A stretch of 64,000 nucleotides of DNA from an uncultured Gemmiger sp. GTDB taxonomy: Bacteria; Bacillota; Clostridia; Oscillospirales; Ruminococcaceae. The stretch lies in assembly GCA_947629015.1 (NCBI GenBank), contig CANRCB010000003.1, forward strand, positions 48,727 through 112,726, read 5' to 3'. Below, piece after piece: positions 44,364 through 56,554 of the stretch; position 1 is the stretch's first letter; each line of letters opens with the position of its first letter. The position numbers were made by a program, and so were the translations under genes. The notes below the pieces were generated by a model, which had not been told where the DNA came from, searched no databases, and was given only the letters and a program-made list of their open reading frames with translations.

Positions 44364-45356
44364 ATGAATGCTTTTTCCGGCAAGACCGTTTTGGTCACCG
44401 GCGCCACCGGGCTGCTGGGCAGCCGCCTCATAGACCGTCTTATGGAAAATGTGTGGGGGGGGGTATGCCATATAATCGCCCTCAGCCGCAACGCGCAGAA
44501 GCTGCGGCGCACCTTTGCCGCGTATGAGGGCTTACCGAACTTTACTATGCTGGCGCAGGGCGTGGAAGCCCCGCTTTCCCTGGAGGATACTACCGTTGAC
44601 TATATCTTCCATGCCGCCAGCCCCATTGAGCGCACCGTGATCGAGAGAATGCCGCTCAACGTCATTTCCCCCAATGTTTTCGCCGCCGGGAACCTTTTGG
44701 AACTGCTGCGGGAGCAAAAGCAGAAAAAAGGCGTTTCGGGGCGGATGATCGTCTTTTCCTCCGCTACGGTATACGGCGGCTCCTGCGGAGAGGACCGCAC
44801 TGTGACCGAGGCTGATACCCATTTCACCGAACCGCTGGATTTTTATAACGCGCCCTATTCGCAAAGCAAGCGCATCGCCGAGGTGCTGGCCACCTCCTAC
44901 TGGAAACAACACGGCGTCGAAACCGTTATTGGGCGTTTCAGCTATGTGTACGGCTACAGCGCCTGCCACCCCATGACGGCTTTCTTTGAGTTCCTTGAGC
45001 AGGCGCGCCGTGGCGATCCCATCCGCATCAACGCCGCCGGCCTGCCCCGGCGGGACAACATCTATGTGGAGGACGCCGTTGACGGCGCGCTGTGCCTGGC
45101 CCTTGCGGGCAAACCGGGCGAGGCGTACAACATCTCCTCCAACGGGCAGGGCGGCAACTTTGCCGCTGTGGACGAGATCGCCCGCGTCATGGTGGAGCAG
45201 GCAGGTGCCGGCGGCGGGGTGGCCTGCCCGGAAGGGTTTAAGCATCTGCCAGGCCTGCTTCTGGACAATACCAAACTGAAAACGTTGGGCTGGGAGCTGA
45301 AAACCGATTTAAAAACCGGCATCGCGGCCGTTTTCCGGGCGATGGAAACCGCGTAA
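44364..45356 (+). CDS. SDR-family NAD-dependent epimerase/reductase (paralogue 2)
   Basis: 330 residues; 'VLVTGATGLLGSRL', 'DYIFHAASPI', 'FSSATVYG', 'YSQSK' (YxxxK) and 'PRRDNIYVEDAV' match the SDR at 39779 position by position. AAGGAGAAA precedes ATG 44364. A G9 run at 44455 (codons 31-33) is in frame; loss or gain of one G would truncate the protein just after the Rossmann start. It is the last gene of the polysaccharide locus, followed by a strong terminator. Confidence 0.85.
   Translation: MNAFSGKTVLVTGATGLLGSRLIDRLMENVWGGVCHIIALSRNAQKLRRTFAAYEGLPNFTMLAQGVEAPLSLEDTTVDYIFHAASPIERTVIERMPLNVISPNVFAAGNLLELLREQKQKKGVSGRMIVFSSATVYGGSCGEDRTVTEADTHFTEPLDFYNAPYSQSKRIAEVLATSYWKQHGVETVIGRFSYVYGYSACHPMTAFFEFLEQARRGDPIRINAAGLPRRDNIYVEDAVDGALCLALAGKPGEAYNISSNGQGGNFAAVDEIARVMVEQAGAGGGVACPEGFKHLPGLLLDNTKLKTLGWELKTDLKTGIAAVFRAMETA
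44455..44463 (+). repeat. G9 homopolymer, gene in frame
   Basis: Nine G followed by TA, encoding W-G-G-V near residue 32 of SDR paralogue 2. The context (TGTG9TA) resembles that of the tract at 33049. Confidence 0.9.
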
Positions 45357-45474
45357 GGTGCCAAACGGGCCGGCCCGTGCCTTTGTGCAATGTGCCAAAA
45401 ATGCGGGCCGCAGCAGGGGAGGAGGGGCGCCTCCATCCGAAGGGAACCGGCAAAATGCCGAAAATAGCATACAC

Positions 45475-45511
45475 GCGGCCGGGCGTCAAACGCCCGGCCG
45501 CTTTCCTTTCC
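45475..45511 (+). terminator. rho-independent terminator at the end of the polysaccharide locus
   Basis: GCGGCCGGGCGT and ACGCCCGGCCGC form a perfect 12-base stem with loop CAA, followed by TTTCCTTTCC. Confidence 0.8.
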
Positions 45512-45540
45512 AAAATTGCGTAAAAAAGGGAAAAATCCCC

Positions 45541-45569
45541 TTGACAAAGCACCCCATTGGCGGTATACT
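45541..45569 (+). promoter_or_regulatory. rpoB promoter
   Basis: Consensus TTGACA, 17-base spacer, TATACT. Transcription would start near 45576, giving a leader of about 160 bases in which GGCGC/GCGCC (45616-45631) and GCCAAAA/TTTTGGC (45629-45690) are mutually exclusive stems. Confidence 0.85.
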
Positions 45570-45737
45570 GTCAAAGTATCACAAAATGGCATAGAATGCC
45601 CTATTGTGGTTTTTGGGCGCGTGGCTGCGCCAAAAATTCAGCAAAATGCCCAAGGCACGCTTCGCGGCGCGGCGGGCGGGGCGTTTTGGCTGCGTGGTTG
45701 GAACCCTGACAGTGCAAGAAGGAGTGGTCGCATCATT

Positions 45738-48700
45738 ATGGTAAAGGTCAAGCCCGTACAAAATGGCCGGACGACCCGTATGAGTTTTTCCCACATCGAC
45801 GAGGCCATCGGTATGCCCAACCTCATCGAGATCCAGAAAAACTCCTACAACTGGTTCCTGGACGAGGGCCTGCGCGAGGTCTTCCATGACATCGCCGCGA
45901 TCGAGGACTATACCGGCAACCTTGTGCTGGAGTTCATCGATTTCCGCCTGGATAAAGAGAACACCAAATACACCATCAAGGAGTGCAAGGAGCGCGACGC
46001 CAGCTACGCCGCCCCCCTGTATGTGACGGCGCGCCTGCTCAACAAGCAGACCGGCGAGGTCAAGGAGCAGGAGATCTTCATGGGCGATTTCCCGCTCATG
46101 ACGGAGTCCGGCACCTTCATCTCCAACGGCGCCGAGCGCGTCATCGTCAGCCAGCTGGTGCGCAGCCCCGGCGTGTTCTACGCCTCCACCAAGGACCGCT
46201 CCGGCAAGGATCTGTTTACCGCCACGATGAACCCCAACCGCGGCGCCTGGCTGGAATACGAGACCGACTCGCAGGACGTTTTCTACGTCCGCATTGATAA
46301 AAACCGCAAGCTGCCCGTGACCACGCTGCTGCGCGCATTGGGCCTTGGCACCGACGAGCAGCTGCGCACCTTCTTTGGCGAGAACGAGCCCAAGATCAAC
46401 GCCACCATCGAGAAGGACGTCACCCACAACACCGAGGAGGGCCTGCTGGAGTGCTACCGCAAGCTGCGCCCCGGTGAGCCGCCGACGGTCGAGAACAGCC
46501 GCAACCACATCGACACGCTGTTCTTTGACCCGCGCCGCTATGACCTTGCGCGGTTCGGCCGCTACAAGATGAACTCGAAGCTGGCGCTGGCCCGCCGCAT
46601 CACCGGCTACCGCGTCGGCGAGGACATCGTCGCCCCCTTCACCGGTGAGCTGCTGGCCGCCAAGGGCGAAAAGCTGAGCGCCGACAAGGCCCGCGAGATC
46701 GACGCCGCCGGCGTCACCCGCGTGACCGTCCTGGTCGAGCACAAGGGCGAGGAGCCGGTGCCGGTCATCGTCGTGTCCAACGGGTGCGTGGACGCGCAGC
46801 CCTTCTTCCCCTTCGATGTGGAGGAATGCGGCATCAACGAGCGCGCCAGCATCGCGGGCATCAAGAAGATCTTGGACGAGACGGCCGACATCGCCGACGA
46901 GGCCGAGCGTGTGGAGGCGCAGAAGGAGCTGCTGCGCAAAAACCGCGACACCCTCATCAGCCGCACCGTCACCGTGGACGACATTTTCGCCTCGGTCAGC
47001 TACCTCATCGGGCTGGACCACGGCATCGGCTCCACCGACGAGATCGACCACCTCGGCAACCGCCGCGTGCGCAGCGTGGGCGAGCTGCTGCAAAACCAGT
47101 TCCGCATCGGCTTCTCCCGCATGGAGCGCGTCATCCGTGAGCGCATGACCCTGCAAAACCAGGACAGCGGCGAGATCACGCCCCAGAGCCTGGTCAACAT
47201 CCGGCCGGTGGTCGCCGCCATCAAGGAGTTTATCGGCTCCAGCCCCCTGTCCCAGTTCATGGACCAGAACAACCCCCTGGCCGAGCTCACCCACAAGCGC
47301 CGCCTGTCCGCCCTGGGCCCCGGCGGCCTCTCGCGCGACCGCGCCAGCTTTGAAGTGCGCGACGTGCACTACACCCACTACGGCCGCCTGTGCCCCATCG
47401 AGACGCCGGAAGGCCCCAACATCGGCTTGATCTCGTATCTCGCCACCTTTGCCAGGATCAACAAGTACGGCTTTGTCGAGGCGCCCTACCGCAGGGTGGA
47501 CAAGGCCACCGGCGTCGTGACCAAAGAGGTGGTCTATATGACCGCCGACGTCGAGGACGAGTATATCGTCGCACAGGCCAACGAGCCGCTGGACGAGGAA
47601 AACCGCTTCGTGCGGACCCGTGTGTCCGGCCGCCACCGCAACGACATCCAGGAGTTTGACCGCTCCCAGGTCGATTTCATGGACGTCTCGCCGCGGATGA
47701 TGGTCTCGGTCGCCACCGCGATGATCCCCTTCCTCGAAAATGACGACTGCAACCGCGCCCTGATGGGCTCCAACATGCAGCGGCAGGCCGTGCCGCTGAT
47801 GGTCACCCAGCAGCCCACCGTCGCCACCGGCATGGAGTACAAGGCCGCGACGGACTCCGGCGTCTGCGTGCTGTGCAGCCGCGCCGGCACCGTGGAGTAT
47901 GTTGATTCCGAGAAGGTCGTCGTGCGCGGCGATGACAACACCACCGATACCTACGAGCTCATCAAGTTCATGCGCTCCAACCAGGGCACCTGCATCAACC
48001 AGCGGCCCATCGTGGAGCCGGGTGAGCACGTTGAGCCCGGCGACATCATCGCCGACGGCCCCGCCACCAAAAACGGCGAGATCAGCCTTGGCAAGAACGC
48101 CCTCGTCGGCTTTATGACGTGGGAAGGCTACAACTACGAGGACGCCGTCCTGCTCAACGAAAAGCTCGTGCGGGAGGATATCTACACATCCATCCACATC
48201 GAGGAGTATGAGAGCGAGGCCCGCGAGACCAAGCTCGGCCCCGAGGAGATCACCCGCGATATCCCCAACGTCGGCGACGACGCCCTCAAGGATCTGGACG
48301 ACCGCGGCATCATCCGCATCGGCGCCGAGGTCACGACCGGTGACATCCTCGTCGGCAAGGTCACGCCCAAGGGCGAGACGGAGCTCACCGCCGAGGAGCG
48401 CCTGCTGCGCGCCATCTTTGGCGAGAAGGCGCGCGAGGTGCGCGATACCTCGCTGCGCGTGCCGCACGGCGAGTATGGCATCGTGGTGGACATCAAGGTC
48501 TTTACTCCCGACAACTGCGATGAGCTGCAGCCCGGCGTGCGCCAGTGCGTGCGCGTGTATATCGCGCAGAAGCGCAAGATCTCGGTCGGCGACAAGATGG
48601 CCGGCCGCCACGGCAACAAGGGCGTCGTCTCCCGCATTTTGCCCCAGGAGGATATGCCCTTCCTGCCCGACGGCACCCCGCTGGACATCGTGCTGAATCC

Positions 48701-49595
48701 CCTGGGCGTGCCTTCCCGTATGAACATCGGCCAGGTGCTGGAGGTCAACCTCGGCTACGTGGCCAAGGCGCTGGGCTGGAAGGTGCAGACGCCGGTCTTT
48801 GACGGCGCGCACGAGGCCGATATCCGGGAATGCTTTGCCGAGGCCCGCGCCAAATGGAAGGACGGCACCGCACCGGCCTACCCCACCAAGCTCGACCGGC
48901 TGATGGGGGACAAGGGCCACATCATCGATTTCAGCAAGCTGGATCTGACCGACGACGGCAAGACCACCGTCTACGACGGCCGCACCGGCGAGAAGTTCCC
49001 CTCCAAGGTCACCGTGGGGTATATGTACTACCTCAAGCTGCACCATCTGGTCGACGATAAGATCCACGCCCGCTCCACCGGGCCGTACTCCATGGTCACC
49101 CAGCAGCCGCTGGGCGGCAAGGCACAGTTCGGCGGCCAGCGTTTCGGCGAGATGGAGGTCTGGGCGCTGGAAGCCTACGGCGCCGCCTACACCCTGCAGG
49201 AGATCCTGACCATCAAATCCGACGACGTCGTCGGCCGTGTCAAGACCTACGAGGCCATCGTCAAGGGCGAGGACGTCCCGCAGGCCGGCATCCCGGAGAG
49301 CTTCCGCGTCATGCTCAAGGAATTGCAGAGCCTTGGCCTCAACGTGGTCGTGCAGGACGCCGAGGGCAACGAGGTGGATGTGCGCCAAGAACTGGATGAC
49401 GACGACACCGGCTTTGTCACCGATGACCTGCCGCTGGGCGACAGCGTCATGATCGAAAGCGAGCTCGAGGGTGACTACAGCGTCAAGGACGCCGACGAAG
49501 GCTTTGACGCCGACTTTGACGAAAGCGCCGACGCCGACGCCGAGCCGGACGAAGAGGCGCTTGGCGAGGTGGACGACGACCCCCTTTTTGACTGA
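45738..49595 (+). CDS. rpoB: DNA-directed RNA polymerase subunit beta
   Basis: 1285 residues, full length for a Firmicute beta subunit. The rifampicin-pocket segment reads '[10 protein letters not shown]', '[13 protein letters not shown]', with the usual Asp, His and Ser, so no resistance change is seen. 'KDGTPADIV'-type and '[12 protein letters not shown]' catalytic segments are present. An acidic C-terminal tail of about 35 residues extends past the conserved end. ATG 45738 matches the family start; AAGGAG lies about 13 bases upstream, a little far. The track start at 45516 lies upstream of the promoter. rpoC follows after 46 bases. Confidence 0.98.
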   Translation: MVKVKPVQNGRTTRMSFSHIDEAIGMPNLIEIQKNSYNWFLDEGLREVFHDIAAIEDYTGNLVLEFIDFRLDKENTKYTIKECKERDASYAAPLYVTARLLNKQTGEVKEQEIFMGDFPLMTESGTFISNGAERVIVSQLVRSPGVFYASTKDRSGKDLFTATMNPNRGAWLEYETDSQDVFYVRIDKNRKLPVTTLLRALGLGTDEQLRTFFGENEPKINATIEKDVTHNTEEGLLECYRKLRPGEPPTVENSRNHIDTLFFDPRRYDLARFGRYKMNSKLALARRITGYRVGEDIVAPFTGELLAAKGEKLSADKAREIDAAGVTRVTVLVEHKGEEPVPVIVVSNGCVDAQPFFPFDVEECGINERASIAGIKKILDETADIADEAERVEAQKELLRKNRDTLISRTVTVDDIFASVSYLIGLDHGIGSTDEIDHLGNRRVRSVGELLQNQFRIGFSRMERVIRERMTLQNQDSGEITPQSLVNIRPVVAAIKEFIGSSPLSQFMDQNNPLAELTHKRRLSALGPGGLSRDRASFEVRDVHYTHYGRLCPIETPEGPNIGLISYLATFARINKYGFVEAPYRRVDKATGVVTKEVVYMTADVEDEYIVAQANEPLDEENRFVRTRVSGRHRNDIQEFDRSQVDFMDVSPRMMVSVATAMIPFLENDDCNRALMGSNMQRQAVPLMVTQQPTVATGMEYKAATDSGVCVLCSRAGTVEYVDSEKVVVRGDDNTTDTYELIKFMRSNQGTCINQRPIVEPGEHVEPGDIIADGPATKNGEISLGKNALVGFMTWEGYNYEDAVLLNEKLVREDIYTSIHIEEYESEARETKLGPEEITRDIPNVGDDALKDLDDRGIIRIGAEVTTGDILVGKVTPKGETELTAEERLLRAIFGEKAREVRDTSLRVPHGEYGIVVDIKVFTPDNCDELQPGVRQCVRVYIAQKRKISVGDKMAGRHGNKGVVSRILPQEDMPFLPDGTPLDIVLNPLGVPSRMNIGQVLEVNLGYVAKALGWKVQTPVFDGAHEADIRECFAEARAKWKDGTAPAYPTKLDRLMGDKGHIIDFSKLDLTDDGKTTVYDGRTGEKFPSKVTVGYMYYLKLHHLVDDKIHARSTGPYSMVTQQPLGGKAQFGGQRFGEMEVWALEAYGAAYTLQEILTIKSDDVVGRVKTYEAIVKGEDVPQAGIPESFRVMLKELQSLGLNVVVQDAEGNEVDVRQELDDDDTGFVTDDLPLGDSVMIESELEGDYSVKDADEGFDADFDESADADAEPDEEALGEVDDDPLFD

Positions 49596-49641
49596 CGCCG
49601 TACCGTTTTGACGAGCCTGAATGAATGAGAGGGTTTTCTGC

Positions 49642-53208
<3,567 letters not shown>

Positions 53209-53239
53209 ACACCGACCCCCGGCACGAACCCCGGCACAG

Positions 53240-53266
53240 CCCCCGGCCCGCGTCCGGGGGTTGTTG
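53240..53266 (+). terminator. candidate terminator after rpoC
   Basis: CCCCCGG and CCGGGGG form a 7-base stem with a 7-base loop, followed by TTGTTG, a weak T-tract. Confidence 0.55.
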
Positions 53267-53309
53267 GCTGTCAAACAAGGCCGGTGCACTTTTGAAAGGA
53301 GAACCCGCC

Positions 53310-55115
53310 ATGCCCGAACCATTGAAAGAACGCCGCGAACTGGACCCGCGCTTCCAGTGGGACCTGACCCCCCTCTACGCCGACGACCAAACGTGGGAAA
53401 AGGCGTTTGCCGAGGTCGATGCCGGCATCCAAACGCTCGCCGCCTTTGCCGGCACGCTCAACACCGCCGCCCGCATCCGGGAATTTCAGGATGCGCTGCA
53501 CACCTTCCTGCGCAGCTTTGCCAACCTGTATGAATATGCCTCGCTGCGCCTGAGCGAGGACATCCGCGCCACCGCCGCCAAGAGCATGGCGGACCGCATG
53601 GGCGCCAAGGCCGCGCAGCTCAGCGCCGCCATCGCCTTTGCCGAGCCGGAGATGCTGGCCCTGCCCGGGGAGCAGCTCAAGGCCATCGCCGAGGATGACC
53701 TGCTCAAGCCCTACCGCTTTGCCATGCAGGAGCTGCTGCGCAACAAGCCGCACGTGCTTTCCGCCGCCGAGGAAAAGCTGCTCGCCGGCTTTGGCGAGGT
53801 GCTCGGCGCCCCCGGCGACATCGCCGACAACCTCATGGACGCCGACCTTGTGTTTGACGACATCACCGACGGCGAAGGGGAAACCCATGAGCTGACCGAA
53901 TCCTCCTTCATCCCGTGCCAGATGTCGGCGGACCGCACCCTGCGCGAGAACGCCTTCCGCAGCTTTTACAAGGGCTACCGCCAGCACCAGAACACCTTTG
54001 CCGCCGTCTACGGCGCCAACGTGAAGGCCGCCACCGCCACGGCCGCGGCCCGGCATTACCCCTCCAGCCGCGCCATGGCGATGGCGGGGGAGAACATCCC
54101 CACCGAGGTGTATGACAATCTTGTCGCCAGCGTGCGCGCGCACCTGCCCGCCATGTACCGCTATGTGGCGCTGCGCAAGCGCATCCTCGGCGTGGACGAG
54201 CTGCACTACTACGATGTCTACGCCCCGCTCGTCAAGGAGAACAAGACCCGGTACACCTACGAACAGGCGCAGCAGATGGTCCTGGAGGCCGTCGCCCCCC
54301 TGGGGCAGGACTACCAGGCCACCGTGCAAAAGGCGTTCGATTCCCGCTGGATCGACGTTTACCCCAACAAAGGCAAGACCGGCGGCGCCTATTCCGCCGG
54401 CACCTATGACAGCGCGCCCTATATCCTTTTGAACTTTGCCGGCACGCTGGACAGCATTTCCACCATCGCGCACGAGATGGGCCACAGCATGCACAGCTGG
54501 TACAGCCGCCACGCGCAGCCCCCGCAGACCGCCGATTACACGCTGTTTGTGGCGGAGGTCGCCTCCACCGTCAACGAGAACCTGATGATCGAGCAGCTGC
54601 TCGCCAAAGATCCCGACCCCGCCACCCGCCTCTACCTGCTCAACCAGTATCTGGAAAATTTCAAGGCCACCGTCTACCGCCAGACCATGTTCGCGGAGTT
54701 TGAGCGCGACGCCCACGCCATGAACGAGAGGGGAGAGGCCCTCAGCCCCGCCGCCCTCAACGCCCTGTACAAGGGCCTTGTGGCCGATTATTTCGGCCCC
54801 GACCTTGTGCTGGACGACGAGGTCCAGTATGAATGGGCGCGCATCCCGCATTTCTACCGCCCCTTCTATGTGTACAAGTATGCCACCGGCTACTCCACCG
54901 CCGTCGCCCTGTCGGAGGGGATTTTGCACGGCGGGCCGGAGGCGGTCAAAAAATACAAGGAGTTCCTCTCCATGGGCGGCAGCGCCTATCCGCTGGATGA
55001 GCTGCGCCACGCCGGGGTCGACCTTTCCACCCCGGAGCCCGTCGACAAAGCCCTGGAAAAGTTTGCCCGCATCGTTGCGGACGCGGAGCAGACAGCGGCA
55101 AAGCTGGGGCTTTAA
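53310..55115 (+). CDS. pepF: oligoendopeptidase F (M3 family metallopeptidase)
   Basis: Cytoplasmic zinc peptidase that cleaves short peptides. 601 residues, the usual PepF length, with the active-site 'AHEMGHSMH' (H388) and the downstream glutamate in 'EVASTVNE'. No signal peptide. GAAAGGAG precedes ATG 53310; the track start at 53205 lies within the terminator region. It sits between rpoC and a sugar-transport gene with no evident functional link. Confidence 0.95.
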   Translation: MPEPLKERRELDPRFQWDLTPLYADDQTWEKAFAEVDAGIQTLAAFAGTLNTAARIREFQDALHTFLRSFANLYEYASLRLSEDIRATAAKSMADRMGAKAAQLSAAIAFAEPEMLALPGEQLKAIAEDDLLKPYRFAMQELLRNKPHVLSAAEEKLLAGFGEVLGAPGDIADNLMDADLVFDDITDGEGETHELTESSFIPCQMSADRTLRENAFRSFYKGYRQHQNTFAAVYGANVKAATATAAARHYPSSRAMAMAGENIPTEVYDNLVASVRAHLPAMYRYVALRKRILGVDELHYYDVYAPLVKENKTRYTYEQAQQMVLEAVAPLGQDYQATVQKAFDSRWIDVYPNKGKTGGAYSAGTYDSAPYILLNFAGTLDSISTIAHEMGHSMHSWYSRHAQPPQTADYTLFVAEVASTVNENLMIEQLLAKDPDPATRLYLLNQYLENFKATVYRQTMFAEFERDAHAMNERGEALSPAALNALYKGLVADYFGPDLVLDDEVQYEWARIPHFYRPFYVYKYATGYSTAVALSEGILHGGPEAVKKYKEFLSMGGSAYPLDELRHAGVDLSTPEPVDKALEKFARIVADAEQTAAKLGL

Positions 55116-55181
55116 GTACTTTTCGTTTGGTGTAACGGCGCCCTGCGGCGCCGAAAAAACAGGGAAAAGGGGAATCGTGTC

Positions 55182-56537
55182 ATGAAAAAACTGTCCACCG
55201 CCAAGATCTGGGCCTTCGCCACCGGCCAGTTCGGCTGGAGCCTGATGAGCGGCCTCATCGCCAACTGGCTGGTCTACTTCTACCAGCCCGACGCCACGGC
55301 CATCGCCGAAGGGCAGACCGTCTTTATCCCGCAGGGCGCGGTCATCGCCGGGGTGTTCACCGTCATCGGCGCCATCACCGCCTTTGGCCGCCTGTTCGAT
55401 GCCGTCACCGACCCGCTCATCGCCTCTCTGTCCGACCGCTGCACCTCCCCCAACGGGCGCCGTATGCCGTTTTTGCGCTGGGCGTCGCTGCCGCTGGCGG
55501 TGTGCACCGTGCTCACCTTCTGGTCCCCCAGCGCGGAAACGGGCTGGCTGAACGCCGCGTTCCTGTTCGTGATGGTCATGGGGTACTACCTCTCCATCAC
55601 CGCCTACTGTACGCCGTACAACGCCCTCATCTCGGAGCTGGGCCACACGCAGGAGGAGCGCCTCAACATCTCCACCGTCATCTCCTTCACCTACATCGCC
55701 GGCACGGCCATCGCCTACATGGCCCCTGTCATCTGGGGCGCCTTTGTGCCGGCGCTGGGCCGCGTGAACGCCATCCGCATCACCTTCATCGGCATGGCGG
55801 TGCTGGCCTTCCTCTGCATGCAGGTGCCGGTCATGGCCATCCGGGAGAAGGACTACGTCAACACCGTGCCCACGCAGGACGGGGCGTTCGGCTCGCTGGC
55901 GGCCACCTTCAAAAATGCCGAGTTCCGCAAATTCGTCGCCTCGGACATCCTGTACTGGATCGCCATCACCATGTTCCAGACCGGCCTGCCGTTCTTTGTC
56001 ACCAGCCTGCTCAAGCTCGATGAGAGCATGACCACCCTCTACTTTGTGGGCATGACGGCCATCTCGCTGGTGTTCTACATCCCCATCAACAAGCTCACCC
56101 CGAAGCTGGGCAAGAAAAAGCTCATCACCTTTGCGTTCGGCGTGTTCTTTGCCGCCTACCTGTACACCGGCTTCATCGGCAACATCCCCGGCATCCCCGC
56201 CACCGTGCAGGGCGCCATCCTGACCGTCGTCGCGGCGCTGCCCATGGCCATCTTCGGCATCCTGCCGCAGGCCGTCGTGGCGGACATTGCCCAGAGCGAT
56301 GCCCGCAAGACCGGCTCCAACCGCGAGGGGATGTTTTACGCCGCGCGCACCTTTGCCTTCAAGATGGGGCAGAGCGTCTCGATGCTCATCTTCACCCGCG
56401 TCTCCATCATCGGCGGGGCGTCCGGCGCCGGCTACCGCATCACGGCCTTCCTTGCAGCGGCGTTCTGCGTGCTGGGCGGCGTTGTGTTCCTGAGCTATAA
56501 CGAGAAGAAGATCAGCGCCTCCATCGAAGAAAAATAA
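55182..56537 (+). CDS. GPH-family sugar:cation symporter (MFS)
   Basis: 451 residues with about twelve transmembrane segments. 'GRLFDAVTDPLIASLSDR' and 'GRRMPFLRW' near residues 65-100 are hallmarks of the glycoside-pentoside-hexuronide:cation symporter family (MelB, LacS type). It lacks the C-terminal IIA domain of LacS. The alpha-galactosidase gene follows after 17 bases, so uptake of melibiose, raffinose or similar alpha-galactosides is likely. AAAAGGGGAA precedes the ATG. Confidence 0.9.
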   Translation: MKKLSTAKIWAFATGQFGWSLMSGLIANWLVYFYQPDATAIAEGQTVFIPQGAVIAGVFTVIGAITAFGRLFDAVTDPLIASLSDRCTSPNGRRMPFLRWASLPLAVCTVLTFWSPSAETGWLNAAFLFVMVMGYYLSITAYCTPYNALISELGHTQEERLNISTVISFTYIAGTAIAYMAPVIWGAFVPALGRVNAIRITFIGMAVLAFLCMQVPVMAIREKDYVNTVPTQDGAFGSLAATFKNAEFRKFVASDILYWIAITMFQTGLPFFVTSLLKLDESMTTLYFVGMTAISLVFYIPINKLTPKLGKKKLITFAFGVFFAAYLYTGFIGNIPGIPATVQGAILTVVAALPMAIFGILPQAVVADIAQSDARKTGSNREGMFYAARTFAFKMGQSVSMLIFTRVSIIGGASGAGYRITAFLAAAFCVLGGVVFLSYNEKKISASIEEK

Positions 56538-56554
56538 GGTAAGGCGGCACGCAA

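Larger units (their letters stand above)
45357..45737. other. 381-base gap: terminator, rpoB promoter and leader, no gene
   Basis: Contains a 14-base perfect palindrome ACGGGCCGGCCCGT (45365-45378), the locus terminator at 45475, the rpoB promoter at 45541 and a leader of about 160 bases. No rplJ/rplL genes precede rpoB here. Confidence 0.75.

Noticed and set aside
55136-55153. Hairpin CGGCGCC-CTGC-GGCGCCG after pepF as a terminator
   Set aside because: It is followed by an A-run on the + strand, not T, and the minus strand has no gene that needs it.
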